Source of the DNA: Ailurus styani
Lineage: Eukaryota; Chordata; Mammalia; Carnivora; Ailuridae
Length of the DNA stretch: 64,000 bases
Direction of reading: 5' to 3'
NCBI GenBank assembly: GCA_002007465.1
Contig: LNAC01000103.1
Coordinates: 600,177 to 664,176 of the forward strand
The position numbers and the translations under genes were made by a program. Below the pieces are notes generated by a model that saw only the letters and a list, made by a program, of their open reading frames with translations, had not been told where the DNA came from and did no database searches. Below are positions 11,968 to 24,122 of the stretch, one piece after another (the first letter of the stretch is position 1; each line of letters opens with the position of its first letter).

Positions 11968-13262
11968 ATAGGAGTAAGTCAAAAGGTAAATCAAAAAAAT
12001 ATTTTCAGACAAATGAAAATTTAAACACAGCATATCAAAAGTTATGAGATGCAACAAAAGAAGTTCAAAAAGAAAAGTTTATAGCTATTAACACATACAT
12101 TAAGAAAAAAGAAATACCTCAATTTACTATCCAACATTACACCTCAAAATGTAGAAAATCAACAAAATAAGCCCAAAGTTAACAGAAGGAAGGAAATAAA
12201 GACTAAAGCAGAAATAAATGGAATAAAGAACAGAAAAGATTAATGAAACTAAGAGTTGGTTCTTTGAAAAGATAAACAAAGTTGGCAAACTTTTAGCCAG
12301 ACTAACCAAGAAAAAAAAAGAGAGAGGCTCAATCAGGAAGAAATAGAAAATCTGAACAAACTAATAACAAGTAAGGAGATTAAATCAATAATCAAAACCT
12401 CTCACCAAAGAAAAACCTGTGATCAGATGATTTCTTAGATTAATTCTACTGAACATTTAAAGAAGAGTAAATGCTAATTCTCAAACTCTTCCCAAAATGT
12501 GAAGAGGGAAAAACACTCCTAAACTCATTTTACATGCCTAGGGTTATCCTGATTTCAAAGCCAGATATAGACACTTTAAGAAAAAAAAAACTATAGGTCA
12601 ATATCCCTGATGATTACAGATGAAAAATTTCTCAATAAAATATTAGCTAACTAATTCAATAGCACACTAGCAGGATCATACTTTATGATCAAGTGGAATT
12701 CATCCTTGGGATACAAGGATGATTCAACCCAAGAAAATCAATAAATACATCACCTTAAGAGAATGAAAGATAAAATCTGTCTAGTTATCTTGATATGCAA
12801 AAAAAGCATTTGACAAATCCAACATCTTTTCATGATAAAAACTTGCAATAAATTGGGTATAGAAAGAATGTACCTCAACATAATAAAGATCCTATATGAC
12901 AAACCCAAAGCTAGAGTCATACTTAATCCTGAAGGAGAAAAATCCTTTCTTATATGATCAGGAACAAGACAAGGGTACCCACTCTCACCAATTTTTATTC
13001 AGTACAGTAACAGAAGTCCTAGCCAGAGCAGTAAAGCAAGAAAAAGAAATAAAAGGCATCCATATTGGAAAGGAAAAAAGTAAAATTGTCTGTTTTCAGA
13101 TAACATGATTTTGTATATGGAAAGTCCTAGACTCCACAAAAATTTAGAACTAATTAGTAATATCCAGTAAAGTTGAGGGATACAAAATCAATATTCAGAG
13201 ATCAGTTACATTTCTATACATAACAACCAAATATCTAAAAAAGAAATTAAGGGATTCACAAT
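11968..13262 (+). mobile_element. LINE-1 ORF2 fragment, sense, with internal deletion
   Basis: Follows L1 ORF2 in order: 'gttggttctttgaaaagata' (12255), 'caatcaggaagaaatagaaa' (12331), 'gtggaattcatccttgggat' (12693), 'agcatttgacaaatccaaca' (12805), 'caagggtacccactctcacc' (12971, RT). Open frames are short (for example 12896-13108, in which '[12 protein letters not shown]' is a frameshifted RT segment). A segment is skipped near 12325, where the 'gagaggctcaatcaggaag' junction joins parts normally about 200 bp apart. It stops abruptly at 13262 with no 3'UTR. Dead fragment. Confidence 0.88.
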
Positions 13263-14283
13263 AGTCTTCTTTCTGCTTGCCTTCTTCAACACTCTCTGCT
13301 TCTTCACCATGCATAGCTCTACCTTCAGGTAACCTTTAGTGACACCTTTTCACTAGCTTTCCAGGATAATTAAGTCTCATTGCTATCTAAAATTTTACTG
13401 CATCTTTTACTCCCTCTTTCTGATATTGGTAACAGTTGTATTAATTGCTCAGTGTGTATCTTCATATTATACTGTTCGGGAACTATTCTGTCATGCTCAC
13501 TGCTGTGTGCCCAGATCTGTCACAGAGTAGAGATCAATGATTAATTGCTGCTGATTTAATGTCCTCACTATTTCAAATTTGGGTGGCTTAGAATATGAAA
13601 TAAGTATTGACAGAAATAAGGATCTAAAATGAAAAGACAATTTTTCCAGGAAATAAGATAAATATATGTTTTCATGCTCAATTTTAATTAAGATAGGACT
13701 TCCAGGGATAGTCAATCAGAGGCAATTATAAGCATGAAGCTTAAAAAAAGTAGAAAAGGAAACACTAAAATGAATACAAACTTAAAATACAAGTAGTCTT
13801 ATATTGATCAGGAGAAAAAATAAAACATGTAGCAGAGAACACAAAATTGCCTAAGCATGAGCATCCACTATGAGAATCTAATCAATGAGGCTATGAGAAG
13901 TAATTGATTGTAAGTAAAATTGCTCAGGAAAAATGCAGGAATAAAGCCAAGGACTGAACTTTGAAGAATGGCTACATTTTGGCAATAGAATGAACAATAA
14001 TAGCACGCAAAGGCTAGAGAGAAAGAAGAAGAGAGCAATGTTTATATGAAGTTACAGAAACCAGAAAAGGGAGTGCATAAGTCAGAAGAGGAGCTACAAA
14101 AGGGTCTGAGGCTGGAGACTGAGGAAATGATGGTGTTCTGTACGTAGGAGTATGAGTTCAACAGCACTTTTCAAGGAGCAGTTGGAGTAGGGTAGGGGAG
14201 TTACATTAATGAGGTTTAAGAACTATTTGGAAAAGATGACATGGGAGCTAAGGTACAAAATTTTTCAAGGATTCTGGTCAAAA
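13263..14283. other. Unclassified sequence, purine-rich in 13950-14270
   Basis: No gene or named repeat recognised. 13950-14270 is G/A-skewed on the plus strand and may be an old interspersed repeat that I cannot name. Confidence 0.35.
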
Positions 14284-14295
14284 TTTTGAAAAATG

Positions 14296-14493
14296 AGGAA
14301 CACCTGTGTGGCTCAGTTGGCTAAGCATCTGCCTTGGGCTCAGGTCATGATCCCAGGGTCCTGGGATTGAGCCCCCCCATCATGCTCCCTGCTTAGCAGG
14401 AAGTCTGCATCTCCCTCTTCCTCTGCTGCTCCCCATACTTGTGCTCTCTCACTCTCTCTGTCAAATAAGTAAATAATATCTTTTAAAAAAAAA
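14296..14493 (+). mobile_element. Carnivore tRNA-Lys SINE (older)
   Basis: Head 'ggaacacctgtgtggctcag', core 'ctcaggtcatgatcccaggg', then a CT-rich tail and A-run. Several differences from the young copies and an imperfect TSD ('tttgaaaaatga' about 14285-14296, 'tttgaaagatgg' about 14495-14506) suggest an older insertion. Confidence 0.92.
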
Positions 14494-14506
14494 GTTTGAA
14501 AGATGG

Positions 14507-14779
14507 GGTTTTAGCCTGAATGGAGGGCAGGCTTTTTATTTTTCTTTCAAAGGAAAAGGAAGATTTGACCATGTGTAAGGTAGAAAGAAATATTCTGTGA
14601 ACTGGGTTGAGTTACAGAATTAAGAAAGAGCAGAGATTAATTGAGGAAGAAACTTATTACAAAAGGCATGGAGATTATTATTTACCTTTATCATCATCAT
14701 CATAATTTTTATCATTGTCATCTTTAGTAGGATAGATTCAAGAATGCAGGTTAAGAGTTTCAGCTTTTCAAATAATAAT
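14507..14779. other. Unclassified; short (ATC)n
   Basis: Nothing recognised except a short imperfect ATC repeat at about 14690-14722. Confidence 0.4.
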
Positions 14780-15005
14780 AATGGACTTAATTTGTTAAAT
14801 GTTTACAATCTGCCAAAAATCTGTTAATCACCCTTTATTAACCTGTGAGGTAGAAAACTGCACATCCATTTTGGAGATCATGACATTGAGGCTGTGAAGC
14901 TGGAAAACTTGTCAGGGTCACACCATGTCAACAAAGAGTATTTAACTTTGTCTGACTCCAAACCCAAAGCATTCCACCACAGCACGATGCTGTTTTCCTG
15001 CAAAG
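14780..15005 (-). repeat. MIR SINE, antisense
   Basis: Antisense MIR order: 'cctgtgaggtagaaaactg', 'catgacattgaggctgtga', 'cttgtcagggtcacaccatg', 'gtctgactccaaacccaaag', 'cattccaccacagcac'. Confidence 0.75.
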
Positions 15006-15689
15006 GAAACGATTTCCTCAAAACAATGCAAAAGCAAAGAGGGAGAGATGCACAGATTTTTTGAGTAGAAGCAGAGGCAATTGGGTAAGCTTAGGCTGGG
15101 ATGGTTTCAATTTTCTCAGTAGGAGGTGAGGTTATGTGCTAAGAGGGGAGCGAGGAGCACTGGGATTAGAGACTTGAGTGCAGCGGAAACATTTGGAACA
15201 GCTGCAGCGAGGAATGCAATAGGGAGTCAACAAGTGATAAATAAAAGATTTGCTGAGATACAATGAAAGCCCAGTTGAGGTCACTTGGCTTGGTCACTAT
15301 TGTCTAGTGACTTGCTTCAGTTTACAAACATGGGAAGAGAAATTGGGCAGTAGGGGTTATTGAAATGTGGGGATTGGTAAGGTGGAAATAGCTGGAGAAC
15401 AAAGTGGGGAGACGTAAGTGGGTTGTAAGTGCATTATGGACCTGATTAATTGTGTGGTTGTTGGCAGAGTAGAGAGCAAGGGTGTTGCTCACGGCCAAGA
15501 AGGACTGTGTATGATGAAGCTGCTAGACAGAATGATGAAGACGAAGACAGAAGAAGAGAAGACATTAGAGAAGCAGAAGGACAGCAGTATGTCTGTAGTT
15601 TAATAATGATAAAATGATAAAATGAATGATAAAATTTTAAAAAAGAATTGCTAACTTTAATGATTGCTCATCTTGGCCTAGAACCAATA
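15006..15689. other. Unclassified, G-rich plus strand
   Basis: No repeat or gene recognised. The open frame 15418-15603 ends in a low-complexity Lys/Glu stretch coded by a GAA/AGA-rich tract (15525-15590); not considered a gene. Confidence 0.35.
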
Positions 15690-15870
15690 CCTCATAAGAG
15701 GCGTTGAATTCTCATAAGAACACCATCTCATAAGAATTCTCATAAGAACACCATCAGTTTGATATCATTATCTCTGCTTTATATGTGAAAAAACCAAAAG
15801 CTGGATAAATTAAGAAACTTGAAGAGGATTTTAATCCTCCTGGTAATGGAAGAGAAGGGATTCAAGCGCA
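15690..15870 (-). repeat. MIR SINE, antisense, with an internal tandem duplication
   Basis: 'atcattatctctgctttata', 'aagaaacttgaagagg' and 'gggattcaagcgcagg' fit antisense MIR. A 28-nt unit starting 'gaattctcataagaacacca' at 15706 recurs from 15734 (22 nt of the second copy kept). Confidence 0.5.
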
Positions 15871-16480
15871 GGTTGTTGGGCAGCACAGCCCAGTGACCTT
15901 ATCCAAGAAGGAATCTTTGATGAGGGTTGAGGCACCCCTTTGTAACATATATTTACATAGTTTGAATAACTCCAGTTCTTTGAGATCCTTTAGTAAAAAC
16001 ATATATATTTGCTTATTTGTAATTCTTATAAAATCCAAATATACTACTTTATACATTTCATGTTATATGAAAACTTTCTGGAGAAGGTACACACCTGCTA
16101 ATTGTTACTAACACCCTCAGACATGTTTTATTGGTCAGGCTGTAGTGCTCTTGCAAAGTTTTAGTTCTTGCAGCTGGATGAAGCTGCACGTTTTGAATGC
16201 CTGAAATTTGACCTAAATGGTGTTGACATTACAGTGACTGTGAGTGATGGAAAAGGAAACAAAAAATCTTGGATTTTTTTTCCTCTACAGAGACCTCTTC
16301 TCCTCAAATTAATAACAACAACAGACTTAGAAAATATCTCATGAACTGTAGACTGCAGCCAGAAGTACAGCTGCAGAGTTCCAAGAGGTCCACAGAGACG
16401 CCTGCCTTTCAGGCTAAATCCTTCCACTCATGAAACTCCCCTTGTTGTTTTGTGAAAGCTTTCTCTCTGCTTGCTATTTT

Positions 16481-16482
<2 letters not shown>
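15871..16482. other. Unclassified; contains a protein-like stretch at 16173-16330
   Basis: A good-looking splice acceptor (pyrimidine-rich, ending 'tttagttcttgcag' at 16172) is followed on the plus strand by an open frame reading 'LDEAARFECLKFDLNGVDIT' and 'VTVSDGKGNKKSWIFF' up to TGA at about 16342. No matching family recognised and no clear donor. Could be a relic exon or chance. Confidence 0.2.
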
Positions 16483-16528
<46 letters not shown>

Positions 16529-16529
16529 T
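16483..16529. repeat. (TTTA)n microsatellite
   Basis: About 11-12 uninterrupted TTTA units, followed by 'tgttttattctgttttattt'. Likely length-polymorphic. Confidence 0.95.
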
Positions 16530-17094
16530 GTTTTATTCTGTTTTATTTAAGTTTGTCAGTTGAAAATATCTCCAATGCTTGACACAGATTACTTTAGGAA
16601 TCTATATTTATTGCACCGTGGTTTCACAGAACGGAAAAGAGGGAAAGACAGTTGAATTCAATAAGTACATATTGAGAAGTACACTAATGAGTGAAGTTCT
16701 AGATTCGTAGGAAGATCACAATGTGATTGAAGCATGATCTCTGTCCTCAGAAGTGAAATGGTTTAAAGAGACAGGTAGGCAATACTGAACAATGATTATA
16801 ATATGAATCACAAAGTTACTTCATTTTGAAGAGTTTTTGAAAATGAGTTTTGGTAATATAGACGAGGAGATATTACATATGGTTAGTGGATCTGAAAAGT
16901 GACTAAGGCGTTAATAGAAATAGAAATAGATTTTAATAGGTGTATATAAGGTTAAAACTCAATCCAGGTAGAGAGTATCTCAGTATCACAGGCAGCAAGA
17001 CAAGACAGTGGAGGTAATTTTCATGAAACAATGTGGACTGCTCTGTGTAGTAGCTCAAACTGTGTGCATGAGAAACATGAACTGAGGCCATTTT
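16530..17094. other. Unclassified AT-rich sequence
   Basis: No gene or repeat recognised. Confidence 0.4.
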
Positions 17095-17097
17095 TGA

Positions 17098-17305
17098 GAT
17101 TTTTAAAAATTTATTTATTTATTTGAGAGAGAGAGAGAGAGAGAGAGTGAGGGGAGGGACTAAAGGAGAGGGAGAAATAATCCTCAAGCAGACTCCCTGC
17201 TGAGCACAGAGCTGGATGTGAGGCTTAATCCCAGGACTCTGAGATCATGACCTGAGCCAAAATCAAGAGTAGGCCATTTAACTGACAGAGCCACACTGGC
17301 GCCCC
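17098..17305 (-). mobile_element. Carnivore tRNA-Lys SINE, antisense (older)
   Basis: Reads as a reverse complement: T-rich start, 'tttatttatttatttgagag', a (GA)n stretch at 17125-17147, 'gatcatgacctgagccaaaa', ending 'gagccacactggcgcccc'. Loose TSD of the form 'gagatttttа-like' on both sides. Confidence 0.9.
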
Positions 17306-18124
17306 GAGAATTTTTTAATGTACGGTTGAGGCATACAAGCAACATTCTTTATGCGACTATGAGAAGTGAAAGATTTATGAACAATTAAGTCATACAATCT
17401 GATATAGTCTTTAGGTAACGCATTCACTTAAGATACGAATGAAACAATTACCTGGAACATTACACTTAATTACTTTTTCATTGTTTATTTAAGCATTTCT
17501 CTAAAAGTAATATGCAAATTTTAATTACACTGATTTATGTAATAAGGGAGTTAAAGAACTGACCCTATTTAATGACAGAAACTTTGAATGAAGGAGCATT
17601 AAGAGAGGTGTTCTAGATGCCCTTTGTTACTTCTCTTTCTGGCAGTAAAGTAGACCTCAAACTCTGACTTTGACACTTGAAATAGCTAACAAGCTGGAGT
17701 GTGTGTAGCAGGAAGACCAAACATGTTTATACCTGCATTGCTGAAGTGGCAAGGTAACAAAGAATTCCACAGAGAATAAAAATTAGGAAAACATCCAGAA
17801 AGTAACCAATCATGGTTCTCTGGGTGCCCTGGTCACCACGTAAGAAGCTGAATTCCATTGAGAATAGCTTGCTGGCAAGGCCACATATCCCCATTCAGAT
17901 GAGTAGTCCCTCATAAGCTCAGTTGCTCATTCATTCTGGTCAAGACTCCAGACATGTGAGCGAAGCCATTTTGGACATTCCCAACCAGTCCATGTGCCAG
18001 CAGAACACTAATACATGGCCATAGTTAAAATATATGGAGCAAGGAATTGTTCAGCCAAGCTCTTTTATATGTTCTTAAGAATAATAGAAAAAGTGGTTTT
18101 ATTCTCCAATTAATTAAAAAAACA
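17306..18124. other. Unclassified sequence
   Basis: No repeat family or gene recognised between the antisense SINE and the antisense L1M. Confidence 0.4.
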
Positions 18125-19149
18125 ACAACAGACTTTAGTCTCTAGAACAGTTTTAGGTTCACCAGAAACTTGAGCAGATAGTATGGAGAATTCTCACATA
18201 CCCCCCCCCCCATATAGTTTCCCCTATTAGTAACATTATACTTTAGTGTGGTGTTTGCTACAATTAACTAATGAGCCCACATTAACTAATGTTCATAGTT
18301 TATATTAAGGCTCACTTTTTATGTTGTATAGTTTATATAACAATGCATAATGCCATGTATCCACTATTAAAATATCATAGTTTCACAGCCCTTAAAATTT
18401 CCTGTATTTTTTCTATTCATCCTGTCACCCTCCAATCCCTGGAAACCACTGTTCTTATTCTTGCCCCTACAGTTTTGCCTTTTCCAGAATGTCATATCAT
18501 TGGAGTAACAGAGTACGTGGCACTTTCAGACTGCTTCTTTTATTGAGCAATATGCATTGAAGGTCTTTTCATGGACTAAACTCATTTCTTCCAATCACTG
18601 AATATTTCATTGTATGGTTAGTTTTTTTGTTCTTTTCAGTGTTTTGGATATTAGCCATTCTAATGGCTGTGTAGTGACATCTAATTTTTTTTTAATTTAA
18701 AATTCCCTAATGACATATAATGTTCAGTATCTTTTCATAGGTCTGCTTGTCATCTGTTTTGTATATCTTCTTTGAGGAGGTGTTTCTTTTGCTTATATTT
18801 AAATGGGGTTGTTTATTTTCTTATTCTTAAATTGTAAGAATTATTTATATATTTTGGATGCATGGCTTTTATTAGGTATGTTTTGCAAACATTTTTCCCA
18901 GTTTGCAGTTTGACTTTTTATTCTCTGAATAGTATCTTACTTTATAGGAAAAAATTAATTTTATAAAGTCCAATCTGTTAATTTACATTTCAGTCTATGG
19001 TCCCTTCTGAGGTAATTTTTTGTGAAAAGTATAAAATCTGTGTCTAGATTCTTTTTCTCCTATTCTTTTAATGTAGATGCCCTATTGTTCTAATACCATT
19101 TGTTTAAAAGACAATCCTTTCTCCATTGAATTGTCTTTGCTTATGTAAA
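18125..19149 (-). mobile_element. Old LINE-1 (L1M), antisense, internally deleted
   Basis: Reads as the reverse complement of an old L1 3' half: 'gttttaggttcaccagaaac', a C-run at 18200-18212, 'cattatactttagtgtggtg', 'gttttgccttttccagaatg', 'cagtgttttggatattagcc', 'gtctgtgtctagattctttt', 'aataccatttgtttaaaaga'. A block of a few hundred bases is missing at about 18620-18645 between 'tattgtatggttag' and 'cagtgttttgg'. The element is cut at 19150 by the L1 insertion. Confidence 0.82.
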
Positions 19150-19799
19150 AATCAGGCTACTTTGGAGCCTTGCAGCTCAGAACTGAACACTCATAGGTGG
19201 AAAGCATAGGCTGCGTGAAGCTAAACTCAAGAGGACACAATTTTTTCAACCAACACATGACACTGAACATCTGTATGTCCAATCCTGTAGAAATGAAATA
19301 TTTTTTGTTCTCAGAGAACACCCAAGATAGGGTCATTTTGGCTGCTGTGCTGAGACAGAGAGCATGGAAGGAAGAATGAACAAATTATGAAGTTATTGCA
19401 AAATTTGTCCATGTCATCTAAAATGCTCAATTTGGGCTCAAGACAAGCCTGATGTAGGAAGACTCTGGATTCAACTCCTCCCATGGAACACGCAAAATTA
19501 CACCTATTAATAGAACAACTTCTCCTCAAGAACTGAGGGCTGACTGAATAGCTACTGAACAACCAAAGATAGAGTGAATGGTAAGAGAACAATCAGAGAG
19601 ATGGAGACATGACATGGTTTAAGAGAGTAACAAGCATATGAAATCACAGCTCCAGACATCAACCAAAAGCACCAAGCACATATAGTCTGCACAAGGGGAC
19701 ACCATACATGAAGCCACTCCTTCCACTTTAGGAAAGGTAGCCATTTCACCTAATCCATAGAAAAACACAGAAACTCAAGTAAAAGGAGAGACTCAGGAA

Positions 19800-20530
19800 T
19801 ATGCTCCAAAAGAAAGAACAACAATAACAACAAAACTCAGAAAAAGAACTAAGTGAAAAGGAAATAAGCAATATGCCTGATAAAGAATTTAAAGTAATGA
19901 TCATAAAGATACTTACTAGGCTGGAGAAAAGAATAGAAGAAGTCAATAAGAACTTACTTAAAGAGAAAATATTAAAAAGAACCAATCAGAGCCAAAAAAA
20001 TACCATGACCGAAATAAAGAAACACACTAGATGGAATCAACAGTAGATTTGAGCATGCAGAAGAATTTATCAGCAATCTGGAAGATAGGGTAATGGAAAG
20101 CACACAAGCTGAAGAGCAAAAAGAGAAAAAAATGAAAAAATGAGAATAGATTAAGAGATTTCAACATCAGGTGAACAAATATTCACATTTTAAGTGTCCT
20201 AGAAGAAGAAGGGAGAGAAAGGTGGAGTAAATTTATTTCAAGAAATAATAACTGAAAACTTCCCGAACCCAGGAAGAGAAATAGATATTCAAGTCCAAGA
20301 GGCACAGAGAGTTCCGAATAAGATAAACCCAAGGAGGTCCACTTCATGGCACATAATAATTAAAATGTCAAATGTTAAAGATAAAAAGAGAATCTTAAAA
20401 AGGAGTAAGAGAAACAAAAAGTTATCATTCAGCTTTGAAGGAGAGATAAGGAGTTTCCCAGACAAACAAAAGATAAAAGAGTTAATCACCATTAAACCAG
20501 CCTTACAATACATGTTAAAAGGACTTCTTT
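19800..20530 (+). pseudogene. L1 ORF1 remnant inside the 19-24 kb L1
   Basis: The text 'agcaatatgcctgataaaga' (19867) and 'ttactaggctggagaaaaga' (19914) is the conserved ORF1 coiled-coil start. 'aagaggcacagagagttccg' (20299) and 'gaaggagagataaggagttt' (20437) fit the ORF1 C-terminal domain. Multiple stops and phase changes interrupt it; the antisense open frames here are shadows. Confidence 0.75.
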
Positions 20531-20932
20531 AAATAGAAAAGAAAGTCACATTAGACATAAGAAAAATATGAATAAAAAGATGTAAAATATAACAATACAT
20601 ATGTAAAATATGGAGAAGGGAGTAAAAAAGGAATAGTAGGGGAAAGCAGTGAAAGAAAGAAGATTTCTTTTTTTTTTCTGCTTTGTTTTTGTTTTTAAGA
20701 ATGTGTTTGCCCTTAAATGACCATCATAGTAATATGGGCTGCTGTTTACTTAGGATGTTATATATTGACCAAATGTAACCATACACCAAAAACCTATGAT
20801 AGATACACAAAAGATAAAGAGAAAGAAACCCAAACAAAACATTATAAATACTCACTCATCACAAAGAAAGAGAGCCAGAGAAGAAAGGAACAAAGAAGAA
20901 CTTTAAAATAACCAGAAAAAAAATTTTTTTAA

Positions 20933-23460
20933 ATGGCAGTAAGTACATACCTATTAATAATTACCTTAAATGTAAATGGCCTAAATGCTCCAATCAAAAG
21001 ACACAGACTGGTGGAATGGATAAAACAAAACAAAACAAAACAAAAGCAAGACCCATCTGTATGCTGCCTACAAGAGACTCAACTTAGACTTAGAGCCATA
21101 TACATACTGAAAGTGAAGAGATGGAAAATGTTTACCATGTAAATGGGGGCAAAAAAGAAAAAGAAAAAGTCAAGGTAGTAATTAATATCAGACAAAATGG
21201 ACTTTAAAACAAGAGACACAGAAGGGCATTATGAAGGGCATTGCATAATGATAAAGGGGTCAATCCAACAAGAGGATATAACAATTGTAATTATTTTTGC
21301 ATCCAACATGGTAGCACCCAAATACTTAAAGCAATTAATAACAAATATAAAAAAGTAATCAATAGTAATACAGTAACAGTAGGGGACTTTAACCTTTCAT
21401 TTACATTAATGGATGGATCAGCCAGGCAGAAAATCAATAAGGAAACAATATCTTTGAATGACACATTGAATCAGATGGACATAACAGCTATATACAAAAT
21501 ATTTATCCCAAAGAACAGAATACACATTCTTTTCAAGAGCACATGGAACACTTTACAGAACAGATCACATATTAGACCATAAAATAAGCTTCAATAAATT
21601 TAAGGAGTTAGAAACTATACCATACATCTTTTTGACAACAGTATGAAACTAGAAATAAATCACACACACACACACACACACACTACACACACAGTTGAAA
21701 AAACACAAAAATGTGGAAATTAAACAATAGTATGCTAAACAACCAATGTGTCAATGAAGCAATGAAAAATGAAATGAAAAATACATGGAGACAAATGAAG
21801 AAGAAAAAGCAACAGTCCAAAGTCATGAGACATAGCAAAAGCAGTTATAAGAGGGAAATATATAAAAATACAGGTCTACCTCAAGAAACAAGAAAAATAA
21901 ACAATCTAAACTTACATCTAAAGGAACTAGAGAAAGAACAAACAAAACCCAATGTGAGTAGAAGAAAGGAAATAATAAAGGTCAGAGCAGAAAAACATGA
22001 TAGAGATATTAAAAAACAATAGAAAAAAAAAACAAAACAGTGTACCCAAAAGTTGGTTCTTTGAAAAGATCAACAAAATTGACAGACCTCAGCTAGACCT
22101 CACCAATAAAAAAAGAAATAGGACATAATACATGAAATAGAAATGAGAGAGGAGAAGTAATAAATGACAGCACAGAAATACAAAAGATTATAAGAGAACA
22201 CTATGAATAATTATATGCCAACAAACTGGACAAACTAGAATAAATGGATAAATTCCTAGAAACATACAATCTTCTAAAACTGAACCAGGAAGAAATAGAA
22301 AATCTGAACAGACTGTTTACAAGTAACAAAATTAAAGTGGTAATAAAAAAAAATTACCAAAAGGACTGGATGGATTCACAAGTGAATTCTACCAGACAAT
22401 TAAAAGAGCTTAAACTTATTTTCCTCAAACTATTCCAAAAAAATCAAGAGGAAGGAAAGCTTCAATACATTCTATGAGGCCAGCATTACACTGATACCAA
22501 AACCAAAGACTCCACCAAAAAAAAAAAACTATAGGCCAATGTCTCCAATGAACATAATGTAAAGTCCTCAACAAAATATTAGCAAACAACATGCAACAAT
22601 ACATTAAAAAGATCATTCACCCTGATCAGGTGGGATTTATTCCTGGGATGCAAGAATGGTTCAATATTTGTCAATGTATATCCTATACCACATCAACAAA
22701 ACAAATGATAAAAATTATACGATCATCTCAAGATGCAGAAAAATCATTTGACAAGATTCAACATCCTTCATGATAAAAATTCTCAACAAAATGGGTTTAG
22801 AGGGAACATACCTCAACATAATAGAGGCCATATATGAAAAGTCCACAGCATAACATCATCTTCAATGGTGAAAAACTGAAAAAGAACAGAAATATTAAAA
22901 AGAGGCATTCATATTAGTAAAGATGTCCTTAAACTGTCACTATTTGTAGATGATATGGTATTATACATTGGAAAATCCTAAAAACTCCACCAAAAAAACT
23001 AGTGAAAGTAACAAACAAATTCAGTAAAGTGGCAGGATACAAAATTAACACCCAGAAATTGGTAGTGTTTTTATACACTAAGAGCAATGATGCAGAAAGA
23101 GAAATTAAAAAACCCTGCACAATTTATAATTACACCAAAAATCACAAAATACCTGGGAATAAACTTTACCAAAGAGATGAAAGACCTGTATTCTGAAAAC
23201 TATAAAACACTGATGAAAGAAATTAAAGATGGCACAATTAAATGGAATTTATACCATGATCATGGACTTGAAGAATTAATATTGTTAAAATGTCCATATT
23301 ACCTAACGCAATCTACAGATTCAATGCAATCCCTAACAAAGTACCAAGAGCATTTTTCATAAAACTAGAACAAATAATGCTAAAATTTGTGTGGAACCAC
23401 AAAGACCCTAAATAATCAAAGCAATCTGGAGAAAGAAGGATAGCTGAAGGTATCACAACT
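20933..23460 (+). pseudogene. L1 ORF2 remnant (endonuclease and reverse transcriptase), broken
   Basis: The endonuclease start is legible: 'LIITLNVNGLNAPIKRHRLV' and 'DPSVCCLQETQLRLRA' (20933-21142), then 'VTVGDFNLSFTLMDGSARQK' and 'INKETISLNDTLNQMDIT' (21241-21582). The RT region follows with '[20 protein letters not shown]' (about 22620) and, near 22935, the text for the catalytic FADD-type box ('ctatttgtagatgatatg', LFVDDM, the first Ala replaced by Val). At least seven phase changes are seen. The C-terminal part is lost at the deletion near 23460. Confidence 0.85.
21661..21693. repeat. (CA)n microsatellite inside L1 ORF2
   Basis: About 11 CA units followed by 'tacacacacag'. It lies within the L1 and so arose after insertion. 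Confidence 0.9.
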
Positions 23461-23607
23461 CCTGCAATGGAATATTACACAGCCATGAAAGGGAGATTGT
23501 GCCATTTGAGACAACATGGATGGATCTAGGGGGTATAGTGAAATAAATCAGACTGAGGAAGACAAATACCATAGGATGCCAGTCGTAAATAAAATCTAAG
23601 AAAATGA

Positions 23608-23800
23608 GGGCTCCTGGGTGGCTCAGTGGGTTAAAGCCTCTGCCTTCAGCTCAGGGCATGATCTCAGGGTCCTGGGATTGAGTCCCACATAGGGCTCTCT
23701 GCTCAGCAGGGAGCCTGCTTCCTCCTCTCTCTGCCTGCCTCTCTGCCTACTTGTGATCTCTCTTTGTGTGTCAAATAAATAAATAAAAATCTAAAAAAAG
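23608..23800 (+). mobile_element. Carnivore tRNA-Lys SINE (young), in L1 3'UTR
   Basis: Near-consensus head 'gggctcctgggtggctcagt', core 'gatctcagggtcctgggatt', and a tail with AATAAA. A perfect 15-nt TSD 'aatctaagaaaatga' lies at 23593-23607 and 23801-23815. Recent insertion into the older L1. Confidence 0.97.
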
Positions 23801-23920
23801 AATCTAAGAAAATGAATAAACAAAAGCAGAATCAGAACTATAAATAGAGAATGAACTGATGTTTGCTAGAGAAAAGTGGGCAAAGGAGCTGGGCAAAACA
23901 GATTAAGGAGAGAAGGACAG

Positions 23921-24122
23921 GGCGCCTGGGTGGCTCAGTGGGTTAAAGCCTCTGCCTTCGGCTCAGGTCATGATCTCAGGGTCCTGGGATCGAGGCCCGC
24001 ATCGGGCTCCCTGCTCAGTGGGGAGCCTGCTTCCTCCTCTCTCTCTGCCTGCCTCTCTGCCTCCTTGTGATCTGATCTCTCTCTGTGTCAAATAAATAAA
24101 TAAAATCTTTAAAAAAAAAAAA
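23921..24122 (+). mobile_element. Carnivore tRNA-Lys SINE (young), in L1 3'UTR
   Basis: Head 'ggcgcctgggtggctcagtg', B-box-like 'gggatcgaggccc', long A-tail at 24110-24123. The flanks 'aaggagagaaggacag' (23905-23920) and 'aaggagaggacag' (24122-24134) look like a TSD differing by a 3-nt indel. The open frame crossing it (23876-24070, 'MAQWVKAS'-type reading on related copies) is a familiar SINE translation and not a gene. Confidence 0.95.

Noticed and set aside
23876..24070. 64-codon frame with 'WVKASAFGSGHDLRVLGSRP'
   Set aside because: Conceptual translation of the tRNA-Lys SINE body; the same peptide appears from other SINE copies (31254-31475 minus).
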